Shown here: piece after piece, positions 7,027 to 12,938 of the stretch | How positions within the stretch are numbered: position 1 is the stretch's first letter | Layout of the letters: every line of letters starts with the position of its first letter | Assembly (NCBI GenBank): GCA_964400875.1 | Contig: CAYNWK010000118.1 | Span: 1-13,196, forward strand | From: CAYNWK01 sp964400875 | GTDB taxonomy: Bacteria > Chloroflexota > Anaerolineae > Anaerolineales > UBA4823 | Length of the DNA: 13,196 bases | Direction of reading: 5' to 3' | The notes under the pieces: generated by a model | Database searches by the model: none | Told to the model about the DNA's origin: nothing | Seen by the model: the letters and a program-made list of their open reading frames with translations, nothing else | Made by a program: the position numbers and the translations under genes

Positions 7027-8414
7027 CGATCATCAACTCCAATTTCAGGAGTATGCGAATTTAGCGCGCCGTGACGTCCGTTATGTGCTTGGGTTTCCGT
7101 CTCCGCAGCTCCACTAACCGTACCTAAACGTACTTCCACCTCATTAAGGTTTAATGCTTTTCTCAACTCTGCTGCCGCGGTTTGTAAAACGGTCTCGATA
7201 TCAAGCGTCTCCCGCATTCGTGAGGTCGTTTCAGCGATAAGCTTTTCCTTTTGTGCTTGTTGGTGTGTCTCTTCGAGCAGGCGGGCATTTTCAAGCGCTA
7301 GCGCGATTTGCTGGCTGAGTTTATCTACGAGCTGACGATCTCGGTCAGTCCATTCTGGTTGTTGTCGGTCGCGCTGGAGTTTGATGACCCCAAGGTGTTG
7401 GCCTCGTAAAATCACTGGCACGGTTAATTCCGAGTATTCCGGCCTCGCGCTGTCAGCCGTTGCGCCATCATGATTAGCACCCGTCGCTCGAGTGTAAGTG
7501 TTAGAGAGCGGCGCCGTTCCGATCTTTTCTAGCCAGGCATTGCCAACCTGGCGACCGTAAAGTGATTCAATTTCTTGAAATGCTTGTTGGCTGTCTCTCA
7601 GCAACCTGGCATTCTCGATAGCCAGAGCGATCTGATCGGCAAGCACCTGGAGCGTTGCTACGTCATCTTGGGTGAAGGCGTTTTCCTCTTTAGACTGCAC
7701 GTCAAGCACACCGATGGAACGATCTCTAATCTTCAGCGGCAAGGCCATTTCGGAGCGTGTTTCCGGCATATCCGGGTTGTCGAAATAAATCGCGTCAGCT
7801 CCGACATCCAGCGCAACGCGCGCTTTACCCGTTCCCGCTACGAAACCGACAATACCCTCCTGTCCAACCTTCAATCGATGTCCCCGGCTCAACATGCGTC
7901 TGCCTCCGGCGCTGTTTGCAGCCCGCAGTACGGCAGCATCGCCGGTGTTGTTGATCAAAAAGATCCCGGTATGGTAGAAATTGAATTGCTCTGAAATCAA
8001 CCGAGTCGTCTTCGACAGCAATTCATCCACCTCCCGTATCGCAGCAGCTTCTTTGGCCACCTCAGAGACTGCTTTCATTTGGATAATTTGCCGGTTAACG
8101 TCGTGAGTGAGCACATTGCGCATCTCTTCGAGCTGATGAACCAATTGTTCGCGCTCATCAATCCGTTCTCTTAAACTTACGTTCAATTTTTGAATATGTG
8201 CTTGTCGTACCCCTGCAATCCCAGCAAATAATCCGAGAAACAGTGGGGCGGTATCGATCAGCCAAAGCAAGGGTTCATCCCGCTGGACCTGGATGAAACT
8301 GTTTGCGTAATAAGGCAGGCTCTCCTGAATGATGATCCACAAACTGGCGACGAAGGGAAAAAGCGCCCCAAAGAAAACACCCATTAGAGACGATCTTAAA
8401 ACGGTCGGGATCAT
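7023..8414 (-). CDS. Membrane-anchored GAF sensor protein without output domain
   Basis: A 463-residue protein. Two membrane segments, about 10-30 and 52-69, flank a short extracytoplasmic loop (about 31-51). A charged coiled coil follows (about 72-125), then a full GAF about 128-272, a degenerate half GAF about 275-384 and a tail about 385-431 that resembles the first helix and strand of a further GAF. The last 30 residues look disordered. The full GAF is closely related to that of the neighbouring Cache sensor; both share HRLKVG.EGIVG, ALDVG.DA and PETRSEMALPL, which points to duplication and perhaps the same ligand or partner. With so small an outer loop the protein probably senses through its cytoplasmic GAF or acts as a membrane scaffold. 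Its stop overlaps the next start (ATGA), its own start is 1 base after the upstream stop, and GGGAG lies 6 bases before the ATG. Ligand unknown. Confidence 0.9.
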   Translation of the reverse strand: MIPTVLRSSLMGVFFGALFPFVASLWIIIQESLPYYANSFIQVQRDEPLLWLIDTAPLFLGLFAGIAGVRQAHIQKLNVSLRERIDEREQLVHQLEEMRNVLTHDVNRQIIQMKAVSEVAKEAAAIREVDELLSKTTRLISEQFNFYHTGIFLINNTGDAAVLRAANSAGGRRMLSRGHRLKVGQEGIVGFVAGTGKARVALDVGADAIYFDNPDMPETRSEMALPLKIRDRSIGVLDVQSKEENAFTQDDVATLQVLADQIALAIENARLLRDSQQAFQEIESLYGRQVGNAWLEKIGTAPLSNTYTRATGANHDGATADSARPEYSELTVPVILRGQHLGVIKLQRDRQQPEWTDRDRQLVDKLSQQIALALENARLLEETHQQAQKEKLIAETTSRMRETLDIETVLQTAAAELRKALNLNEVEVRLGTVSGAAETETQAHNGRHGALNSHTPEIGVDDR

Positions 8415-8415
8415 G

Positions 8416-9216
8416 TTAGACTCCCTGCCCTTCCATTTTTGTTCCTTTTTTAGGCGCAGGCTTCAATTCGATAGTCGCTTCGGAGGCGTTGAATGCTTCA
8501 GCTAAACCTTGCGTCGCCTGGTCCAGGATCATCTCGACATTGGTCGATGCCCAGACATTCCCCGACACTTCGGCGAGGATCCGGTCTCGCTCTGCTTGCT
8601 GGCGGGTTTCCTCTAACAGCCGCAAATAGCGTAGACTGGTTGCGACCGACGCGCCTAGGATGATCAACAATTGCTGGTCGCCTTCGTTGAAACGATTTTC
8701 GTGTTCCAGATCCTGGACGATGATCGCGCCGAGTACTTCGCCGCCAATGATCAGCGGTACTCCTAACCAGGATTTTGCCGGTGCGCCGGCGGCTTTGGCG
8801 CCGAGCGCCTTCGCCTTATTTTCCGTGTCTTCTACCAGCATGAGCGGCTGTCGGGAGCGGATCAAGATCGAAGTCAAACCTTCTCCAAGTGGGAATGGGT
8901 CGAGCTTCACGATTTTTCCTTCCTCATAAGCGAAAGGAATATCGATTTGATCGAGTTTCGCATCATAAAGGGCGATGATGAAATTGACCGATCCCATCAC
9001 CTTGGTAGTTTGCTCGAAAATCACTCGATACAGGTCATCCAGGCTGGTCTCCATCGCCGCGGCCTGGCTGATATTATTTAAAGCTTGCAGCTCGATCTCG
9101 TACTGTTCAACGAGCCGAAACCCCTTAAGTCTTTCCATTTGCAATTGAGAGGTGAGCTGTCTAAGTCCATTTAACTCATCAATCAACTGCTCGGTGGACT
9201 TCTCCTCATCTTTCAT
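8416..9216 (-). CDS. Soluble GAF-domain protein with coiled-coil N-terminus
   Basis: A 266-residue cytoplasmic protein. An N-terminal coiled coil (about 1-50, rich in Glu, Gln and Leu) leads into one GAF domain about 52-203, ending with the typical SWLGVPLIIGGEVLGAIIVQD strands and a C-terminal helix. Residues 204-251 form the same kind of tail seen in the two downstream sensors: a charged helix followed by a segment with the look of a GAF first helix and strand. The last 15 residues are a Lys/Gly-rich end. It has no catalytic or DNA-binding domain, so it is presumably a ligand-binding or regulatory partner for the hybrid kinase. The start is ATG at 9216 with AGAGG 8 bases upstream. It lies 41 bases after a response-regulator gene and 1 base before the membrane-anchored GAF gene. 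The ligand cannot be predicted from sequence. Confidence 0.9.
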   Translation of the reverse strand: MKDEEKSTEQLIDELNGLRQLTSQLQMERLKGFRLVEQYEIELQALNNISQAAAMETSLDDLYRVIFEQTTKVMGSVNFIIALYDAKLDQIDIPFAYEEGKIVKLDPFPLGEGLTSILIRSRQPLMLVEDTENKAKALGAKAAGAPAKSWLGVPLIIGGEVLGAIIVQDLEHENRFNEGDQQLLIILGASVATSLRYLRLLEETRQQAERDRILAEVSGNVWASTNVEMILDQATQGLAEAFNASEATIELKPAPKKGTKMEGQGV

Positions 9217-9257
9217 GCTGGCCGCCTCTGTTTAGAGTCCTTAAGTTTCAACAGGTT

Positions 9258-9755
9258 TTACATCCCCATTTCCCAAACCGGGTCACCCGCTAATATTCGC
9301 CGGATCTGGTCTGGAAACCGGTCAGGGTCGAGCGGTTTGCCAATGAACCCATCGAACTGCGCCTGCCGAGCTTTGTTCATCTGTTCCACGCTGGCTTCAG
9401 CTGTTACTGCCACTACGCGCGTTTCATTCAAATTCTGTGATGACCGAATTTTCCTCAGCGCCCCATAGCCGTCCTCATAAGGGAGGCGGATATCCATCAG
9501 GATTAAGTCGAGATGGGGTAGCGTATCGGCGTATTCAACCACTTCATAACCGGATGTCTTCCATTCACAGTGGATGCCCATATAACCGAGCAATCGTGCG
9601 ATCAGCACGAAGTTAGAGACGTTATCTTCCACAACCAGAACGGTTGCGTCTTTGGGGGTGCTGGGCTGACTTTCTGTTTGTACATCACCCGGTTGGGCCT
9701 TTTCAGCTGGCATATGGAGAGATTTGCTGTTGGATGATTTAGTTCGGTTGATCAT
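9258..9755 (-). CDS. Single-domain response regulator with basic, disordered N-terminal extension
   Basis: A 165-residue protein with one receiver domain about 37-156 and no output domain. The phosphorylation site is intact: acidic pair Glu43/Asp44, phospho-acceptor Asp88 (LILMDIRLP), Thr118 (AVTAE) and Lys140 (GKP). Unlike its upstream neighbour it carries about 36 extra residues at the N-terminus, rich in Ser, Lys, Asn and Pro and basic over the first 11 residues, which look unstructured. The ATG at 9755 is supported by GAGGTGA 7 bases upstream; a shorter start at Met15 has no comparable site in view. It likely receives phosphate from the hybrid kinase and acts by protein contact, in the manner of CheY or DivK. 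It begins 7 bases after the first response-regulator gene, so the two are co-translated. Confidence 0.93.
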   Translation of the reverse strand: MINRTKSSNSKSLHMPAEKAQPGDVQTESQPSTPKDATVLVVEDNVSNFVLIARLLGYMGIHCEWKTSGYEVVEYADTLPHLDLILMDIRLPYEDGYGALRKIRSSQNLNETRVVAVTAEASVEQMNKARQAQFDGFIGKPLDPDRFPDQIRRILAGDPVWEMGM

Positions 9756-9762
9756 TGATCGC

Positions 9763-9769
9763 TCACCTC
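9763..9769 (-). promoter_or_regulatory. Shine-Dalgarno overlapping upstream stop codon (translational coupling)
   Basis: GAGGTGA on the minus strand serves as the ribosome-binding site of the second response regulator and contains the TGA stop of the first. A ribosome ending the first gene would be placed directly on the next start, 7 bases away. Confidence 0.65.
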
Positions 9770-10137
9770 ATCAGATAGCGATTTAATTGGTGGGGGAGGT
9801 TATCGACATCGATGGGTTTTTGTATGTACCCATCACATCCGGCGTCAATCGTTCGCTCTCGATCGCCGCGCATCACGTTAGCCGTGATTGCAATGATCGG
9901 GATCTGGCAATACTGCGGTAAGGACTTCAAACGTGAGGTCAGCGTATAGCCATCTACCGCTGGCAAATTGATATCCATCAATATCAGGTCCGGCGCGTAC
10001 TGGCTTAGCGCTTCCCATGCTTGGGCGGCGCTTTCTGCCTCGATCACCTGGTAACCCTCCGCCTGCAAAATCCGGCGTACGAGAAGACGGTTTTCTGGGT
10101 TGTCTTCCACGTAAAGGACCGTGGTTGATTTATCCAT
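9763..10137 (-). CDS. Single-domain response regulator (CheY/DivK-like), first gene of the cluster
   Basis: A 124-residue protein that is only a receiver domain. The expected residues are in place: Glu11/Asp12, phospho-acceptor Asp55 (LILMDINLP), Thr85 (AITAN) and Lys107 (QKP). The segment DAGCDGYIQKPID is typical of stand-alone receivers that take part in phosphorelays or in protein-contact signalling. The start is ATG at 10137, because AGAGGT lies 6 bases upstream. A TTG at 10158 would add 7 residues but would place the Shine-Dalgarno inside the coding region, so I reject it. This is the promoter-proximal gene of the long minus-strand cluster and is followed after 7 bases by a second receiver gene. 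The hybrid kinase further down is the likely phosphate donor. No DNA-binding domain is present, so any effect on transcription would be indirect. Confidence 0.95.
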   Translation of the reverse strand: MDKSTTVLYVEDNPENRLLVRRILQAEGYQVIEAESAAQAWEALSQYAPDLILMDINLPAVDGYTLTSRLKSLPQYCQIPIIAITANVMRGDRERTIDAGCDGYIQKPIDVDNLPHQLNRYLMR

Positions 10138-10143
10138 TTGATA

Positions 10144-10149
10144 ACCTCT
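10144..10149 (-). promoter_or_regulatory. Shine-Dalgarno that sets the start of the first response regulator
   Basis: AGAGGT on the minus strand, 6 bases before ATG at 10137. It decides between this ATG and the longer TTG start at 10158, which it excludes. Confidence 0.7.
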
Positions 10150-10230
10150 TTTGCCCAATCAATCCTTCTTTACGCAATTCTTCTGGTTACTCCCATTAAA
10201 ACCAACCGAGAAGACTTTGGGTCGCGTCTC

Positions 10231-10247
10231 AATGCTATTTTAGCATT
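10231..10247. repeat. Short perfect inverted repeat in divergent intergenic region
   Basis: Arms AATGCTA and TAGCATT (7 bp each) with a TTT spacer. The repeat covers the candidate -10 of the minus-strand cluster, so it could be an operator or simply a small AT-rich hairpin. It is the only clear repeat seen in the 248-base stretch between the two divergent genes. Confidence 0.4.
10237..10245 (-). promoter_or_regulatory. Candidate extended -10 promoter for the sensory cluster
   Basis: TGCTAAAAT on the minus strand matches an extended -10 (TGn followed by a TATAAT-like hexamer, TAAAAT). No good -35 is seen; TTATGA is 19 bases upstream. It lies about 100 bases before the first response-regulator start, in AT-rich DNA. 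Confidence 0.3.
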
Positions 10248-10329
10248 ATTAATTTATTTTCTCATAACATCTACATTACAAATTGCCTGCAGGTCGATAC
10301 GAAACTGTAATTATTTTCCCGGTGTAATT

Positions 10330-10338
10330 TGGTATTCT
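10330..10338 (+). promoter_or_regulatory. Candidate extended -10 promoter for the zinc-ribbon gene
   Basis: TGGTATTCT matches an extended -10 element and lies about 48 bases before the ATG at 10386. No convincing -35 is visible. If used, it starts the transcript downstream of the alternative TTG start at 10329. Confidence 0.25.
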
Positions 10339-10385
10339 TGGGATGTGGAAAGTTATGGGAAAGATTCTTTGGGAGAAGATTAACG

Positions 10386-10727
10386 ATGGCATCTATTTAT
10401 CGAGATAACGACCGCGCCTCAGGATCCCGTTCAACGAGCAAATCCAACAGCACGGCATTCCTGGAAGGGTACAACGTTTGCGATACTTGTGGTTTTCGAT
10501 TAATGCGGGTCGAAGCGCCACGCACCCACACCGCACCGTTCTTACGTTTGCACTGCCCAATCTGTAATTACCTGTTGAACGAGAACGCCTATCAACCCGG
10601 GAAACCTATCAATGCTGAGATGCGTTTTACTGCCTTCGAAGATTGGCTTCTCGGCCAGGGATTATCCAGCCAGGTATTGGAGCATCGCTACCATCTCAAG
10701 ATAGACGACTTCTTTGTAACCCCCTGA
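10386..10727 (+). CDS. Small zinc-ribbon protein of unknown function
   Basis: A 113-residue protein that I do not recognise. Residues 1-27 are polar and probably disordered (Ser, Arg, Asn, Asp). A treble-clef-like zinc ribbon follows, with Cys32/Cys35 (CDTCG) and Cys57/Cys60 (CPICN) separated by 21 residues. A C-terminal part of about 50 residues (FTAFEDWLLGQGLSSQVLEHRY) is predicted to be mostly helical. The start is ATG at 10386 with GGGAG about 10 bases upstream; a TTG at 10329 in the same frame would add 19 residues but has no ribosome-binding site. The gene is divergent from the sensory cluster and ends just before a hairpin terminator, so it is probably monocistronic. It could bind nucleic acid or a protein through the ribbon; nothing in the sequence decides which. 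It is likely a real gene, given the intact Cys pairs. Confidence 0.75.
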   Translation: MASIYRDNDRASGSRSTSKSNSTAFLEGYNVCDTCGFRLMRVEAPRTHTAPFLRLHCPICNYLLNENAYQPGKPINAEMRFTAFEDWLLGQGLSSQVLEHRYHLKIDDFFVTP

Positions 10728-10747
10728 ATAGCCTGAAATCTGAATCG

Positions 10748-10775
10748 AAAAGCCCGCCTATTTGGCGGGCTCATT
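10748..10775. terminator. Hairpin terminator between zinc-ribbon gene and tRNA-Gly, possibly bidirectional
   Basis: An 8-bp GC-rich stem (AGCCCGCC at 10751-10758 with GGCGGGCT at 10764-10771) and a 5-base loop. On the minus strand it is followed by TTTC, directly downstream of the tRNA. On the plus strand it lies 23 bases after the zinc-ribbon stop and is followed by a weakly T-rich stretch. Convergent transcription makes use in both directions plausible. Confidence 0.75.
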
Positions 10776-10783
10776 TACTTTTG

Positions 10784-10855
10784 AGCGGGTGACGGGACTC
10801 GAACCCGTGACATCCTGCTTGGGAAGCAGACGTTCTACCACTGAACTACACCCGC
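10784..10855 (-). tRNA. tRNA-Gly (anticodon CCC)
   Basis: A 72-base cloverleaf with fully paired arms. The acceptor GCGGGTG/CACCCGC has 7 of 7 pairs, the D stem is GTTC/GAAC, the anticodon stem is TCTGC/GCAGG with one T-G pair, and the loop TTCCCAA contains CCC at the anticodon. The T arm is ACGGG-TTCGAGT-CCCGT. The discriminator is T, as expected for bacterial tRNA-Gly. CCA is not encoded, so it must be added after transcription. It has its own promoter upstream and a hairpin downstream. Confidence 0.97.
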
Positions 10856-10878
10856 ATTGGTTTTTGATGACCAGCGTA

Positions 10879-10907
10879 GTTATACCATAATCCGATCCCG
10901 CCCGCAA
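10879..10907 (-). promoter_or_regulatory. Promoter of tRNA-Gly
   Basis: On the minus strand, -35 TTGCGG (10907-10902) and -10 TATAAC (10884-10879) are separated by exactly 17 bases. The -10 ends 23 bases before the mature tRNA 5' end, which leaves a short leader. Confidence 0.65.
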
Positions 10908-11015
10908 CGACGTTGTTGCCGGGGTCGAGGATGAGGCGGGGAGGCTGCCCAACCCTTGCTCCGCTGGTATCAGTGTGATGACCCTGTAGTCCCCCTGTGG
11001 GTTCTCGCCTTATAC

Positions 11016-12938
11016 TCAACCGTAGTAATACGTCCATATGCTGTACACTGACAGGATATCCAAAACGATAAAAAGGGAAAAATAAATCCCCAGCAGTGCC
11101 CCTCGTGAAATTTTCAACCGGTCTCCAACCAAGCTGAGCAACCCCCACCAGCCGATGACGAGCAGCAATAAAGTTGGCAATATCGCCGGGTAAGCATAGC
11201 GCGCCGAGGGGACAAACAAGTTCCCCTCCACCAGGGTGGGCACCCCGCGCATCAAAGCTACTCCCCAGATTGCCGCCGCAGAGAAGCCTACAAGCAGGGC
11301 GACTTCCCAGGGGATTTGATGAATGCGTCGGCTGATTGTAAAAATCGCACCGGCGATTCCAACGAGGGTAACTATCCCCAGCAGCGTATAGGGGTGGAAC
11401 CCACGCAGCGGTACGTGTCCCCATCCAAACATGCCCCAAAATGTTTTGGTCATGTGCTCCAGAGCTAGTCGAAAATAGGTGTACGCAGCTCCACCATCCA
11501 TCAGCGCTCCGAGTGTAAGTGATGGTCGGGCTGGGAAAATACCACCGATGAAATCATCGAAGCGCTTTTGGATCCAGGGCCAACTCTCTTCCGCCGAGCC
11601 ATTACGGATCAGGTTGCTAATTTCATGTCCACTCCAGGTTCCCTGGACAGCAAAGATGGTATCGAATTGCGGTTCTGAGTCAGCGGGAAAATTTCCCTTT
11701 ACAAGCACAAGTCCGTCATAATAAACGGTTTCGGGGATTTGAGAACCTTGGGAACTGGGGGTTAGAATGATATTGAGTTTTGTTGCATCCGTGGAAATAT
11801 TTCCTTGTGTTACAAAAAACTGTGGTTCCTCGGTTAAATTTACACTCTTAGAAATCCTGGATTTACCATCATCGATTATTGGCGTGCGGTAATCTCCTGG
11901 TGCGTCCGTCCACATCCAGGCGCCGAGAGTGTAACTTTGGCCTCGAATAGTCAGTACTTGAGAGATGGGCAGCGTCTGGACGATCCGCGGCGAACTATTC
12001 CCGGGTTCTAATCGAATCTGAAAGGCGTAATCGCCCCATGGCGCACCCGTTAGTTTCTCGCGCGTGGCTGTTGCCTGTGGGACTTGTCGCAGCCAGTGAG
12101 CCGCATCGCCTGTGCGTAAGATCACCGTCAATCCGAGTAGCGCTGCCGCGCCAACCAAGAACCATGCGAACCGCTTGTTTTTATCTCTTAAAAGGGCGAA
12201 TAATACAAACAATCCAGAGATGACTGGTGCAATCGATACGGTATTCTTGGTCCAGAAACAGCATAGCGTAAACACGAGCAGCGCGGCTAATTTACCCCAT
12301 GAGAAACCCCGGCGCAGCATACTGAATCCCACCCATAGTAACAAGGAAAAGAACGCCGTAGCTCCGACGTCGTTGTTTACTGCAGTCATCAAGTCGGTGA
12401 AACCGGGCAGCAGCGCTAGAGTTAGCGGCACTAACCACCGTAAAGCGTGGCCCGCAGGAGTTAATTCGACCATCGCGCCATATGCGGCCGCCAGGGTCAG
12501 CAGGTAAAAAATCAGCGATACACATCGGGACAGGTACAGCTGCGTGGTTACGTCGGCCGGCCAGACCAGGCGCAGAGGTAGGGAGACGATGAAGTGGTAC
12601 AGCGGCTGGTCGTTTGTTTGTGCAATTCCGATCCAGACCGGCTCCGTTTGGGAGAGCAGGTTGGGTTTAAAATTGAGATCCTTGAAGAATCCATGTTCCA
12701 GCATCGAGGCTGCGATCTCACGGCGCAATCCCTGGTCCTGGGGCGCGGTTTCGAACAACCCATTCCCACGCGCCAGCAGCCAGGCGTATTCGAAGTGCCC
12801 CGGCTCGTCGTAATGCTGCCAGGGGGGCACCAGGGCGAGATAAACCAGCCCGTGGAGTGCACCTAAAAGGAGCACCAGGATTAATGCCCGATGCTCCATC
12901 AAGTTTTTTTTGAGCCTGAGCGGCAGCGATTCTTCCAA
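11016..12938 (-). CDS. Polytopic membrane protein, GT-C glycosyltransferase/DUF2142-like
   Basis: A 640-residue inner-membrane protein with roughly ten hydrophobic segments. The first spans about 17-36 and leads into an extracytoplasmic loop with HYDEPGHF (Asp44, Glu45), in the place where GT-C enzymes carry their catalytic acidic pair. A second conserved-looking motif is VNNDVGA near residue 188. Residues about 300-420 form a long polar, beta-rich insert that resembles a carbohydrate-binding jelly roll. FWGMFGWGHVPL (500-511) and SARYAYPAILP (578-588) are reminiscent of DUF2142 and related membrane proteins. A role in transferring a sugar from a lipid carrier, for cell-surface glycan or glycoprotein, is plausible but not proved. 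The start is TTG at 12938 with AGG 7 bases upstream; an ATG at 12899 (residue 14) is the alternative and would still retain the first membrane segment. It is a single gene with no clear partner in the window. Confidence 0.8.
   Translation of the reverse strand: MEESLPLRLKKNLMEHRALILVLLLGALHGLVYLALVPPWQHYDEPGHFEYAWLLARGNGLFETAPQDQGLRREIAASMLEHGFFKDLNFKPNLLSQTEPVWIGIAQTNDQPLYHFIVSLPLRLVWPADVTTQLYLSRCVSLIFYLLTLAAAYGAMVELTPAGHALRWLVPLTLALLPGFTDLMTAVNNDVGATAFFSLLLWVGFSMLRRGFSWGKLAALLVFTLCCFWTKNTVSIAPVISGLFVLFALLRDKNKRFAWFLVGAAALLGLTVILRTGDAAHWLRQVPQATATREKLTGAPWGDYAFQIRLEPGNSSPRIVQTLPISQVLTIRGQSYTLGAWMWTDAPGDYRTPIIDDGKSRISKSVNLTEEPQFFVTQGNISTDATKLNIILTPSSQGSQIPETVYYDGLVLVKGNFPADSEPQFDTIFAVQGTWSGHEISNLIRNGSAEESWPWIQKRFDDFIGGIFPARPSLTLGALMDGGAAYTYFRLALEHMTKTFWGMFGWGHVPLRGFHPYTLLGIVTLVGIAGAIFTISRRIHQIPWEVALLVGFSAAAIWGVALMRGVPTLVEGNLFVPSARYAYPAILPTLLLLVIGWWGLLSLVGDRLKISRGALLGIYFSLFIVLDILSVYSIWTYYYG

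Noticed and set aside
10138..10383. An 81-residue hydrophobic plus-strand frame in the divergent intergenic region
   Set aside because: It starts at a non-ATG codon without a ribosome-binding site, lies in AT-rich DNA that naturally encodes hydrophobic residues, and overlaps the promoter area.
10758..10952. A 64-residue minus-strand open frame across the tRNA
   Set aside because: It is a translation through the tRNA-Gly gene and its promoter and includes the well-known false peptide GCSSVVERLLPKQ; there is no ribosome-binding site.
10846..11439. A 197-residue minus-strand open frame
   Set aside because: It overlaps the end of the 640-residue membrane protein in another frame, has an odd composition rich in Gly, Arg and Trp, and runs into the tRNA.
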